Source of the DNA: Flavobacterium sp.
GTDB lineage: Bacteria; Bacteroidota; Bacteroidia; Flavobacteriales; Flavobacteriaceae
DNA length: 64,000 bases
Assembly: GCA_027484725.1 (NCBI GenBank)
Contig: JAIXSK010000018.1
Span: 78,575 to 142,574 of the forward strand
Reading direction: 5' to 3'
Shown piece by piece: positions 26,126-33,830 of this stretch. The notes beneath the pieces are model-generated. The model saw only the letters and a list, made by a program, of their open reading frames with translations, did not search any database and had not been told where the DNA came from. The first letter of the stretch is position 1; each line of letters opens with the position of its first letter. The position numbers and the translations under genes are program-made.

Positions 26126-26995
26126 ATGAAAGCATACGTTTTTCCGGGGCAAGGAGCCCAATTTACCGGTATGGGTAAAGATTTATATGAAAGTTCAGCT
26201 TTGGCTAAAGAAATGTTTGAGCAAGCAAATGAAATTCTTGGGTTTCGCATCACCGACATTATGTTTGAAGGAACCGCTGATGAGCTCAAAGAAACCAAAG
26301 TAACCCAACCGGCCGTGTTTTTACATTCGGTGATTTTGGCCAAAACTTTAAACATCCAACCTGATATGGTAGCGGGACATTCACTTGGTGAGTTCTCAGC
26401 TTTAGTTGCCAATGGAGCCTTGTCTTTTGAAGATGGTTTGAAATTGGTATCACAACGCGCTTTGGCGATGCAAAAAGCTTGTGAAATTACACCCAGCACA
26501 ATGGCTGCCGTATTAAATTTAGACGACAAAATAGTTGAAGATATCTGCGCCTCTATTGACGGCGTGGTGGTGGCTGCCAACTACAATTGTCCGGGCCAAT
26601 TGGTGATTTCAGGCGAATATAAAGCTGTTGAAGCTGCCTGTGAAAAACTCAAAGAGGCCGGTGCCAAACGGGCCTTAATTTTGCCTGTGGGCGGTGCTTT
26701 TCACTCACCGATGATGGAACCCGCAAGAGAAGAGCTCGCTGCCGCCATTGAAGCTACTACTTTTAACAATCCGACCTGTCCAGTTTATCAAAACGTTACG
26801 GCTTCAGCCGTTTCAGATGCAGCCGAAATTAAAAAGAATTTAATCATTCAATTGACCGCGCCTGTCAAATGGACCCAATCAGTGCAGCAAATGATTCAAG
26901 ACGGAGCTACAAGCTTTACAGAAGTAGGGCCCGGAAAAGTTTTGGTAGGCTTGATCAATAAGATTGACAAAGAAGTCGAGACAATTTCGGCTTAA
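26126..26995 (+). CDS. fabD: Malonyl-CoA:ACP transacylase
   Basis: 289 residues. It loads malonate from CoA to acyl carrier protein, the start of fatty acid elongation. FPGQGAQFTGMG is at the N-terminus, the nucleophile Ser86 lies in GHSLGE, the QRALAMQ arginine binds the malonyl carboxylate, and the catalytic His is in GGAFHSPMM. The C-terminal GPGKVLVGL is typical. It starts 15 bases after the lipoprotein gene, without a clear promoter of its own. It is convergent with galE through a shared terminator. Confidence 0.97.
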   Translation: MKAYVFPGQGAQFTGMGKDLYESSALAKEMFEQANEILGFRITDIMFEGTADELKETKVTQPAVFLHSVILAKTLNIQPDMVAGHSLGEFSALVANGALSFEDGLKLVSQRALAMQKACEITPSTMAAVLNLDDKIVEDICASIDGVVVAANYNCPGQLVISGEYKAVEAACEKLKEAGAKRALILPVGGAFHSPMMEPAREELAAAIEATTFNNPTCPVYQNVTASAVSDAAEIKKNLIIQLTAPVKWTQSVQQMIQDGATSFTEVGPGKVLVGLINKIDKEVETISA

Positions 26996-27002
26996 TTAAA
27001 GA

Positions 27003-27131
27003 TGATAAGACTTTAGGACGACAAGACTATATCTGATATAAAATATTTAATAAAAAAATCCCGAACATCAATTCGGGATTTTTTTATTACAATCTTGCGG
27101 TCTTACTGTCCTGAAATCTTATAGTCAAGTT
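27003..27131. repeat. Inverted AAGAC-type short repeats flanking the fabD-galE terminator
   Basis: GATAAGACTTTAGGACGACA at 27003 onward has an imperfect inverted partner at about 27097-27123 (minus strand AAGATTTCAGGACAGTAAGAC). Both are built of 7-8 base units of the kind AAGAC-T-T-TAGGAC. They surround the hairpin at 27057-27080 symmetrically. Confidence 0.55.
27052..27086. terminator. Bidirectional terminator between fabD and galE
   Basis: AATCCCGAA (27057-27065) pairs with TTCGGGATT (27072-27080), flanked by A and T runs on the two sides, suited to both converging transcripts. Confidence 0.9.
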
Positions 27132-28145
27132 TTAAGATCTTATCTTCTGCTCCCATTTCCAAGCATAAGTCAGCGCCTCTTCAAGAGTAGACTGTGCTTT
27201 CCAGCCCAAAACTTTGTTGGCTTTGTCGGTGCTGGCATAGGCTGAAATGATATCGCCTTCTCTGCGACCAACAATTTTATAAGGTAATTTTTGACCACTT
27301 ACTTTTTCAAAAGTTTGAATGACTTCAAGCACCGAGCTTCCGGTTCCGGTTCCTAAATTAAACACTTCAACTTTTTCGAGGTTCTTTTTGGCCAGCAATC
27401 TTTGCAAGGCTACCACGTGTGCTTTGGCCAAATCAACTACGTGAATGTAATCGCGAATACAGGTTCCGTCAGGCGTTGGATAATCATCGCCATAAACTGA
27501 CAATTGCTCGCGCAAGCCAATACCGGTTTGGGTAATAAAAGGAATTAAGTTTTGAGGAACGCCAATGGGCAATTCGCCAATGTGCGCGGTTGGATGCGCC
27601 CCAATGGGATTGAAATAACGCAACAAAATAGAGTTGATTGAACTCACTTTGCAAACCTCATTGATGATTTCCTCACCGATTTGCTTGGTATTTCCATAAG
27701 GTGAAACCGCCGGTTTTACAGATGCATCTTCGGTAATAGGCATTTTGTCGGCCTCTCCGTAAACGGTGCAAGACGAGCTAAAGATAAAATGTGCTTCTGG
27801 TTTTTTTTGCAATTCTTGCAGAATGTAAACCAAGGTATTGATGTTGTTTTCATAATACAACAAAGGATTTTCAACGCTTTCGCCTACTGCTTTTGAAGCG
27901 GCAAAATGTATGACTCCTGAGATGTCTGCATGTCTTTTGAAAAAATCATGAACGGCCGGTTTGTCGCGCAAATCCATTTTTTCAAAATGCGGCGTTTGAC
28001 CAGTGATGGCCACTATGCCGTTTAATACGTCTTCTGAGGAGTTAGAGAGGTTGTCAATAATCACCACTTCAAAGCCTTCGTTCTGTAATTCGACTACGGT
28101 GTGAGAACCTATAAAACCTAATCCTCCGGTTACTAATACTTTCAT
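27132..28145 (-). CDS. galE: UDP-glucose 4-epimerase
   Basis: 337 residues from ATG 28145. The frame can be read back to 28229, but those 28 codons are the translation of a dispersed repeat; MKVLVTGGLGFIGSH is the true family start. The NAD-binding TGGLGFIGSH, the IDNLSNSS segment, catalytic SSSCTVYG and SPYGNTK (Tyr and Lys) and GRREGD near the C-terminus are all in place. It interconverts UDP-glucose and UDP-galactose for surface glycans. The DegT gene lies just upstream on the same strand, with a repeat in the 118-base gap. Confidence 0.95.
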   Translation of the reverse strand: MKVLVTGGLGFIGSHTVVELQNEGFEVVIIDNLSNSSEDVLNGIVAITGQTPHFEKMDLRDKPAVHDFFKRHADISGVIHFAASKAVGESVENPLLYYENNINTLVYILQELQKKPEAHFIFSSSCTVYGEADKMPITEDASVKPAVSPYGNTKQIGEEIINEVCKVSSINSILLRYFNPIGAHPTAHIGELPIGVPQNLIPFITQTGIGLREQLSVYGDDYPTPDGTCIRDYIHVVDLAKAHVVALQRLLAKKNLEKVEVFNLGTGTGSSVLEVIQTFEKVSGQKLPYKIVGRREGDIISAYASTDKANKVLGWKAQSTLEEALTYAWKWEQKIRS

Positions 28146-28180
28146 TATGTTACGTTTTTGTTTTTGGTGTTGGAATGCCC

Positions 28181-28260
28181 TAGCCCCGGGCGAACCGAAA
28201 ATCCTTGGGCGGCGGGGTTCGACGCTCAAGATTGCAGGGCAGAACGGGAAATAGCTCCTA
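28181..28260 (+). repeat. Dispersed GC-rich hairpin element, copy 4, between galE and the DegT gene
   Basis: It starts TAGCCCCGGGCGAACC and ends AACGGGAAATAGCTCCTAAA, with ATCCTTGG and AAGATTGCAGGGCAG flanking a GC-rich middle (GGCGGGGTTCG, shared with the copy at 3731). It lies in the spacer between two minus-strand genes and, as spurious coding, would extend galE by 28 codons. Confidence 0.75.
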
Positions 28261-28263
28261 AAA

Positions 28264-29394
28264 TTATTTAAAAAATTCTTTTACGCTGTCGGTGATGAAT
28301 TTGATTTGCTCATCGTCTAGCTCAGTGTGCATAGGCAAAGAAATGACTTCTTGGACCAATTGATTCGTTACCGGAAAATCGGTTTCGTTGTAACGCGCAT
28401 CGCGATAGGCTTTTTGGCTGTGCAACGGAATCGGATAATAAATGGCGCACGGAATGCCTTTGTCGAGCAAATGTTGCATCAAAGCATCGCGGTTGGCATT
28501 GATGATGCGCAAGGTATATTGGTGAAATACGTGGCAATCACAAATGTCACAAATGGTTGGCGCAACAATGTTTGGATGACCCGACAATGCGGCGGTATAT
28601 TTTCGAGCGGCGGCTTGACGTGCCTCATTGTACTGATCTAACAGGGGTAATTTGGCATTGAGTACCGCTGCTTGTATGCTGTCAAGTCTAGAATTTACTC
28701 CGACTACATCGTGGTGGTAGCGCACGTACATACCGTGGTTGACGATGCCTCTGAGGGTGTGGGCAAGGTCATCATCATTGGTAAAAATAGCACCGCCATC
28801 GCCATAGCAACCGAGGTTTTTAGACGGAAAAAATGAGGTGGCTCCTGCGTGTCCGATGGTTCCGGCTTTCTTTTTGGTGCCGTCTGAAAATTTGCAATTC
28901 GCGCCTATGGCTTGGGCGTTGTCTTCAATGACGTATAAATTGTGTTCGCGGGCGATTTGCATGATGGCTTCCATGTTGGCCGCGCGACCAAATAAATGCA
29001 CCGGTACGATGGCTTTGGTTTTGGGCGTGATGGCTTTTTTAATCGCATCAATCGAAATGTTCATGTTGACCATATCTACATCGACCAACACCGGTGTGAG
29101 TTGCAAAAGCGCAATGACTTCAACAGTAGCCGCAAAGGTAAAATCGGCGGTGATGACTTCATCGCCGGGCTGTAACCCCAGACCCATCATGGCGATTTGT
29201 AAAGCATCGGTTCCGTTGGCACAAGGTATTACGTGTTTGACCCCGAGGTATTCTTCAAGGTTTTTCTGAAAACTATGTACTTGCGGTCCGTTGATGTAAG
29301 CGGTATTATCTAAAACTTCTTGAATTGAAGCATTGACGGTAGTAGCAATTTTATCGTATTGACTTTTGAGGTCAACCATTTGAATTTTTTTCAT
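28264..29394 (-). CDS. DegT/DnrJ/EryC1/StrS family sugar aminotransferase
   Basis: 376 residues. PLP-fold marks are CANGTDALQIAM, GDEVITADFTFAATVE, PVHLFGRAANME, VIEDNAQAIGA and TSFFPSKNLGCYGDGG, where the lysine binds PLP. These enzymes transaminate keto-sugars on nucleotide carriers, usually for O-antigen or other surface glycans. The neighbouring galE fits a nucleotide-sugar role, but no other glycan genes surround it. A -7 box is present upstream on the minus strand. Confidence 0.92.
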   Translation of the reverse strand: MKKIQMVDLKSQYDKIATTVNASIQEVLDNTAYINGPQVHSFQKNLEEYLGVKHVIPCANGTDALQIAMMGLGLQPGDEVITADFTFAATVEVIALLQLTPVLVDVDMVNMNISIDAIKKAITPKTKAIVPVHLFGRAANMEAIMQIAREHNLYVIEDNAQAIGANCKFSDGTKKKAGTIGHAGATSFFPSKNLGCYGDGGAIFTNDDDLAHTLRGIVNHGMYVRYHHDVVGVNSRLDSIQAAVLNAKLPLLDQYNEARQAAARKYTAALSGHPNIVAPTICDICDCHVFHQYTLRIINANRDALMQHLLDKGIPCAIYYPIPLHSQKAYRDARYNETDFPVTNQLVQEVISLPMHTELDDEQIKFITDSVKEFFK

Positions 29395-29416
29395 TTGGGC
29401 GTGAATTTTATCGGGA

Positions 29417-29444
29417 CAAAATTAGCAATTTAATGAAGTAAACC
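29417..29444 (-). promoter_or_regulatory. Promoter for the DegT aminotransferase gene
   Basis: TAATTTTG at 29424-29417 on the minus strand, 22 bases before the ATG. The upstream half is only GGTTTA near 29444-29439. Confidence 0.55.
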
Positions 29445-29492
29445 ATAAAAATTCTATAAAGTGATGTATTTTAGCGACACAATTCACAGCAG

Positions 29493-30731
29493 ATGTTTGT
29501 ACTGTATAATTTATTGGTTTTTCTGACAGATTTAACGCTGCGTTTTCTGGCTTTGCTCAGCCCTAAAATGAAATTATTTGTTGTCGGAAGAAAAGATGTT
29601 TTTGAGAAGCTAGCTGCTGCGATTACACCAAACGATCAAACAATTTGGTTTCACGCCGCCTCTTTAGGTGAATACGAACAAGGTTTGCCGGTAATGGAAC
29701 AAATGCGTTTGAAGTTTCCGAAACATAAAATCATTTTGACGTTTTTTTCGCCTTCGGGTTATGAGGTTCGAAAAAACAATACCCTAGCCGACGTGACTTT
29801 GTATTTGCCTTTGGATTTAGCTGTTAACGCAAGTCGATTTGTGTCTTTGGCGCATCCGGAGTTGGTGTTTTTTGTGAAGTATGAATACTGGCCGAATTAT
29901 CTAAAAGTGCTCAAGAAACAGAATATCAGAACGTTTTTGATTTCGGGTATTTTTAGAGAAAAACAATTGTTCTTTAAATGGTATGGCGGATTTTATCGCA
30001 AGGCTCTGGATAGCTTTGAGCATTTTTTTGTGCAGAATGCTACTTCAGAAAAACTCCTGCGCAGCTTGGGTAAAACCAATGTAACTATATCGGGCGATAC
30101 GCGTTTTGATCGTGTAGCGGCTATATTAGATAAGGATAATCATCTGACTTTTATTGACGAATTTAAAAACAACACGCTGACCGTTGTGGTGGGCAGCAGT
30201 TGGCCCAAAGACGAAGAAATACTCGTAGATTTTATAAATCAAACAGATCAAAAAATAAAATTCATCATTGCCCCGCACAACATCAAGCCGGAACAAATTG
30301 ATGCCTTGCAAAAATCTATCAAGCGAAAAGTGGTTTTATATTCTGAAAAAGAGGTGCCAAGTTTGTCCGAGTTTGATGTTTTTATTATTGACACCATAGG
30401 CATTTTGACCAAAATATACAGTGCCGGCGATGTGGCTTATGTAGGTGGCGGATTTGGGAATCCGGGGGTACACAACGTTTTAGAACCGGCTACTTTTGGC
30501 CTTCCGATTTTGATTGGCCCCAATTACAGTCATTTTGCCGAAGCTACTGAGTTGGTGCGGCTAGGCGGTTGCCTTACTATTGACAACGCCGAACAATTGA
30601 AAACGCAACTGCAAAAACTCATTCAAGATACCAACTACAGAAATGAAAAAGGACAAATTTGCGCTAGCTTTGTGCAGCAAAACAAAGGTGCTACAGCTAA
30701 CATTTTAAACTATTTTGACAAGCAAAACTGA
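29493..30731 (+). CDS. waaA: 3-deoxy-D-manno-octulosonic acid (Kdo) transferase
   Basis: 412 residues. It transfers Kdo from CMP-Kdo to lipid A precursors at the inner membrane (GT30). A short N-terminal hydrophobic anchor (LYNLLVFLTDLTLRFLAL) is followed by WFHAASLGEYEQGLPVM with the catalytic glutamate, DTRFDRV, VVGSSWPKDEEIL, IAPHNIKP, and the donor-binding VGGGFGNPGVHNVLEPA. The C-terminal length is normal. A weak TATTTTAG box lies at 29466-29473. The S46 peptidase gene follows by 29 bases and may share the transcript. Confidence 0.93.
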   Translation: MFVLYNLLVFLTDLTLRFLALLSPKMKLFVVGRKDVFEKLAAAITPNDQTIWFHAASLGEYEQGLPVMEQMRLKFPKHKIILTFFSPSGYEVRKNNTLADVTLYLPLDLAVNASRFVSLAHPELVFFVKYEYWPNYLKVLKKQNIRTFLISGIFREKQLFFKWYGGFYRKALDSFEHFFVQNATSEKLLRSLGKTNVTISGDTRFDRVAAILDKDNHLTFIDEFKNNTLTVVVGSSWPKDEEILVDFINQTDQKIKFIIAPHNIKPEQIDALQKSIKRKVVLYSEKEVPSLSEFDVFIIDTIGILTKIYSAGDVAYVGGGFGNPGVHNVLEPATFGLPILIGPNYSHFAEATELVRLGGCLTIDNAEQLKTQLQKLIQDTNYRNEKGQICASFVQQNKGATANILNYFDKQN

Positions 30732-30760
30732 TTCAATATAATTCAACTAAACCATCACCC

Positions 30761-32953
30761 ATGAAATTTTTAAGATTGCTTCTTATTCTTTTTATCATTC
30801 CTGCGCAAGCACAACAAGGCGGCATGTGGATTCCGTCATTACTCAAAGGAATGAACGAAACCGAAATGAAAAACCTAGGCATGAAAATGTCGGTAGATGA
30901 CATTTACAGTGTGAACCATTCGAGTTTAAAAGATGCTGTTCCGCATTTTAACGGTGGTTGTACCTCAGAAGTTATTTCGCCCAAAGGTTTGATTTTGACC
31001 AACCACCACTGTGGTTATGATGCGATTCAGAGCCATTCATCAGTACAACACGATTACCTAACCGATGGTTTTTGGGCTTATAAAATGCAAGACGAATTGC
31101 CCAATCAAGATTTAGAAGTTACTTTTATTGTCAAGATTGAAGATGTTACTGCGCAGGTGCTCGATGGAACCGCAAGCTTAACATCGGAAGCAGATAAACA
31201 AAAGAAAATCCAAGAAAATATTGCTAATCTCAGCAAGACTTTGCCCAAAGAAAGTTGGCAAGAAAACAAAATCAGAACTTTTTATGAAGGCAACCAATAC
31301 ATTTGGTTTTTGACCGAAACGTACAAAGATGTTCGCTTGGTGGGCGCTCCACCATCAGCAATTGGAAAATTTGGTTCAGATACCGACAATTGGGTTTGGC
31401 CGCGCCACACCGGTGATTTTTCATTGTTTAGAATTTACGCAGACAAAAACAATCGCCCGGCAGCGTACTCAAAAGACAATGTGCCTTATGTTCCGAAACA
31501 CTTTTTACCTATTTCATTAGACGGTGTTGCCGAGGACGATTTTACGATGGTGTTTGGTTATCCGGGCAGAACCAGTGAGTATTTGCCAGCGGTGGCCATA
31601 GAGCAAATTATCAATGAACTCAACCCTGCAAAAATTGAAGTGCGTGATAAAGCACTCAAAGTTCAGGAAGGATTTATGCGCAAAGACAATGCGATTAAAA
31701 TTCAATATGCTTCAAAATATGCAGGGATTGCCAATTATTGGAAAAAATGGATTGGCGAAACCCAAGGCTTGAAAAAATCAAATGCAGTAGCCATCAAAAA
31801 GAAGCAAGAAACCGAGTTTATGGCCAAAGTAGCGCAAGCGGGCAAACAAGCGGAATATGGAAATTTATTGGCTGATTTTGAGAAGTATTATAAAGAAATC
31901 GGGCCGTATGCCTTGAGTCGCGACTATTTTGTTGAAGTGGTTTTACGCAACACTGATTTGACCAATGTGGCTTATAAAATGTATCAGTTAGAGCAGATAC
32001 TCAACACCAAAGGTGAGCAAGCTTTTAACGACCGTAAAACCAACCTCATTAATGGTTTAGGAGAATTTTATAAAGATTTTAATGCCGCTGTAGACGAAAA
32101 AGTTTTTGAACAACTCATTGATTTGTATGCTAAAAAATCTCCGAAAGAATTTTTACCGGCAAGTTTGCTTAATATTAATGCCAAATCACTAACCGCTGAT
32201 GTGTATGGACAATCTGATTTAACCGACTTCAAACGCGTTCAAGAAATGCTTGCAGGTGATTCAAAGACAGTGATGACTAAACTCAATGCCGACAGAGCTT
32301 ATCAGTTGGTCAAAGAAATGGCAGACAAATACACCAAAGAGGTAGCCCCAAAATATGAAGAAATCAACCTTAAAATTGGTGCGCTACAAAGAACCTACAT
32401 GAAAGGTATTTTAGAGCTCAACAAAGGAGCTCGTATATTTCCGGATGCCAACAGCACACTAAGACTAACCTATGGAAAAGTAAAAGGTTATGAACCTAAA
32501 GACGCTACTATATATAAACCATTCACTTATTTAGATGGTGTTATGGAAAAATACGTACCTGGTGATTATGAATTTGACGTTCCTAAAAAACTCATTGACT
32601 TATATAATGCTAAAGATTATGGCCCTTATGGGGTAAATGGAAAAATGCCGGTTTGCTTTATTGGAACCAATCATACCACCGGAGGAAATTCTGGAAGCCC
32701 GGCTATTGACGCACATGGGAATTTGATTGGATTAAATTTTGACCGAGTATGGGAAGGTACCATGAGCGATTTATATTACGATCCTTCTATTTGCAGAAAT
32801 GTAATGGTGGATGCACGTTATGTTTTGTTCATTATTGACAAGTTTGCGGGTGCAAAAAACATCATTGATGAACTAAAAATCGTTCACCCCAAAGGAAACA
32901 AGCCTTATTATAAATCAAAATATAAGTACAAAAAGAAAAAAATTAAAAGATAA
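30761..32953 (+). CDS. S46 family dipeptidyl-peptidase, DPP11-like
   Basis: 730 residues with a signal peptide (LLLILFIIPAQAQ). The chymotrypsin-like double barrel has its histidine in TNHHCGY (H82/H83) and the nucleophile Ser644 in GGNSGSPAID. Between them lies a large helical insert (residues 280-560), typical of S46. From published work on Porphyromonas DPP7/DPP11, the residue 18 positions after the serine decides specificity: Gly in DPP7, Arg in DPP11. Here it is Arg662 (NFDRVWEG), so preference for Asp/Glu at P1 is predicted. It is a periplasmic enzyme for peptide nutrition. Its end is very lysine-rich. Confidence 0.9.
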   Translation: MKFLRLLLILFIIPAQAQQGGMWIPSLLKGMNETEMKNLGMKMSVDDIYSVNHSSLKDAVPHFNGGCTSEVISPKGLILTNHHCGYDAIQSHSSVQHDYLTDGFWAYKMQDELPNQDLEVTFIVKIEDVTAQVLDGTASLTSEADKQKKIQENIANLSKTLPKESWQENKIRTFYEGNQYIWFLTETYKDVRLVGAPPSAIGKFGSDTDNWVWPRHTGDFSLFRIYADKNNRPAAYSKDNVPYVPKHFLPISLDGVAEDDFTMVFGYPGRTSEYLPAVAIEQIINELNPAKIEVRDKALKVQEGFMRKDNAIKIQYASKYAGIANYWKKWIGETQGLKKSNAVAIKKKQETEFMAKVAQAGKQAEYGNLLADFEKYYKEIGPYALSRDYFVEVVLRNTDLTNVAYKMYQLEQILNTKGEQAFNDRKTNLINGLGEFYKDFNAAVDEKVFEQLIDLYAKKSPKEFLPASLLNINAKSLTADVYGQSDLTDFKRVQEMLAGDSKTVMTKLNADRAYQLVKEMADKYTKEVAPKYEEINLKIGALQRTYMKGILELNKGARIFPDANSTLRLTYGKVKGYEPKDATIYKPFTYLDGVMEKYVPGDYEFDVPKKLIDLYNAKDYGPYGVNGKMPVCFIGTNHTTGGNSGSPAIDAHGNLIGLNFDRVWEGTMSDLYYDPSICRNVMVDARYVLFIIDKFAGAKNIIDELKIVHPKGNKPYYKSKYKYKKKKIKR

Positions 32954-33113
32954 TAGTTTGTTTTTTTGATAAACATGCAAACAGTTGGCAAGAAATAAGC
33001 CCTGTCAATGAATTTCTCATTAAAATGTGCTACATGTAATTTCTGGCACAATACTTGTAAGAAAAAAAGTCGTTGCAACAGATTAAATTTTTAAAAAATT
33101 ATTCGAAAAAACT

Positions 33114-33141
33114 TTTGCGTAATAAAAAATTTATATCTTTG
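33114..33141 (+). promoter_or_regulatory. Strong Bacteroidota promoter for the Ala/Pro lipoprotein gene
   Basis: TTTG at 33114-33117, 16 bases, then TATCTTTG at 33134-33141. The ATG is 39 bases downstream, in an AT-rich leader, an arrangement common for highly expressed genes in this group. Confidence 0.75.
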
Positions 33142-33179
33142 CCTCGAATTAATAATTAACCTTTTATAATTTAAGTAAG

Positions 33180-33413
33180 ATGAAAAAAGTATTTTTAAGT
33201 TTAGCTGCTATCGCTGCATTGACTGTAGTATCTTGTAAACAAGCTGAAGCTCCTGCTGAAGAAGCTCCTGCAACTGAAGAAGTAGCTCCTGCTGTTGAAG
33301 AAGCTCCTGCTGCTGCTGACACTGCTGCTGCTCCTGCTGCTGACGCTGCTGCTCCTGCTGCTGACGCTGCTGCTGCTCCTGCTGCTCCTGCTGCTGAGCC
33401 TGCAAAAAAATAA
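33180..33413 (+). CDS. Ala/Pro/Glu-rich low-complexity lipoprotein
   Basis: 77 residues. A clear lipoprotein signal ends with the lipobox VVSC (Cys19). The mature part is almost only Ala, Pro, Glu, Asp and Thr: first acidic blocks such as EEAPATEEV, then ADAAAPAADAAAA, ending in EPAKK. It is predicted to be an unstructured, negatively charged, outer-membrane- or inner-membrane-anchored chain. Function unknown. Its own strong promoter and a strong terminator show that it is a dedicated gene and not an accident of triplet repeats. Confidence 0.8.
   Translation: MKKVFLSLAAIAALTVVSCKQAEAPAEEAPATEEVAPAVEEAPAAADTAAAPAADAAAPAADAAAAPAAPAAEPAKK
33240..33405 (+). repeat. CTG/GCTCCT trinucleotide repeat inside the lipoprotein gene
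   Basis: The stretch is built of GCT, CCT and GAC/GAA codons. Similar sub-repeats (GCTGCTGCTCCTGCTGCTGA) recur two to three times near 33325-33375. It opens long frames in several other phases, which explains spurious Leu-, Ser- and Gln-rich reading frames on both strands. Confidence 0.8.
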
Positions 33414-33436
33414 TTTAGAATTATTTCTAAAAATTT

Positions 33437-33464
33437 TAAAACCACGCAATGCGTGGTTTTTTTT
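33437..33464 (+). terminator. Rho-independent terminator after the lipoprotein gene
   Basis: CCACGC pairs with GCGTGG around AAT (33442-33456), preceded by A run and followed by eight T. Confidence 0.9.
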
Positions 33465-33493
33465 ATTTCTAAAAAACATAAATACATATACAA

Positions 33494-33527
33494 AAAAAGC
33501 CCGCAATTTTCATTGCGGGCTTTTGTA
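33494..33527 (-). terminator. Terminator of the tRNA-Gly-tRNA-Leu transcript
   Basis: GCCCGCAAT (33499-33507) pairs with ATTGCGGGC (33512-33520) across four T. On the minus strand it is followed by a run of seven T, directly downstream of tRNA-Leu. Confidence 0.85.
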
Positions 33528-33611
33528 CTCAGAGCGGGACTTGAACCCGCACGAACATTTCTGTTCACTGGATTTTAAGTCCAGCGTGTCTACCAATTTC
33601 ACCATCCGAGC
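33526..33611 (-). tRNA. tRNA-Leu (anticodon UAA)
   Basis: 86 bases on the minus strand with the long variable arm of a class II tRNA. The acceptor GCTCGGA pairs with TCTGAGT through two G-U pairs, the anticodon loop CTTAAAA gives TAA, and the T-arm is GCGGGTTCAAGTCCCGC. CCA is not encoded. Confidence 0.95.
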
Positions 33612-33618
33612 AAACACT

Positions 33619-33694
33619 TGGAGCGAAAAACGGGGCTCGAACCCGCGACCTCGACCTTGGCAAGGTCGCGCTCTACCAACTGAGCTATTTTCGC
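33619..33694 (-). tRNA. tRNA-Gly (anticodon GCC) with encoded CCA
   Basis: 73 bases plus CCA on the minus strand: acceptor GCGAAAA / TTTTCGC, D-arm TAGCTCAGTTGGTAGAGC, anticodon loop TTGCCAA (GCC), T-arm GCGGGTTCGAGCCCCGT. It lies 7 bases upstream of tRNA-Leu and should be co-transcribed with it. Confidence 0.95.
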
Positions 33695-33736
33695 ATTTTT
33701 AATTTAAAAGAACAGCATTATTGTGTAATGCGAGGG

Positions 33737-33766
33737 CAAATTTAAAACTTTAATTCTATTCTGCAA
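33737..33766 (-). promoter_or_regulatory. Promoter of the tRNA pair
   Basis: TTG (33766-33764) on the minus strand, 19 bases, then TAAATTTG (33744-33737), about 40 bases upstream of tRNA-Gly. Confidence 0.7.
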
Positions 33767-33830
33767 GCCTTTTTTATAAAAAAAATCTCCCCCTTTTTTA
33801 ATTGACTGAATACGATTTTGTTATATAAAT

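Noticed and set aside
33164..33702. Several open frames rich in Ser/Ala, Gln, Leu or Arg/Ser across the lipoprotein and tRNA region
   Set aside because: They arise from the CTG triplet repeat being open in many phases; two of them run through tRNA genes.
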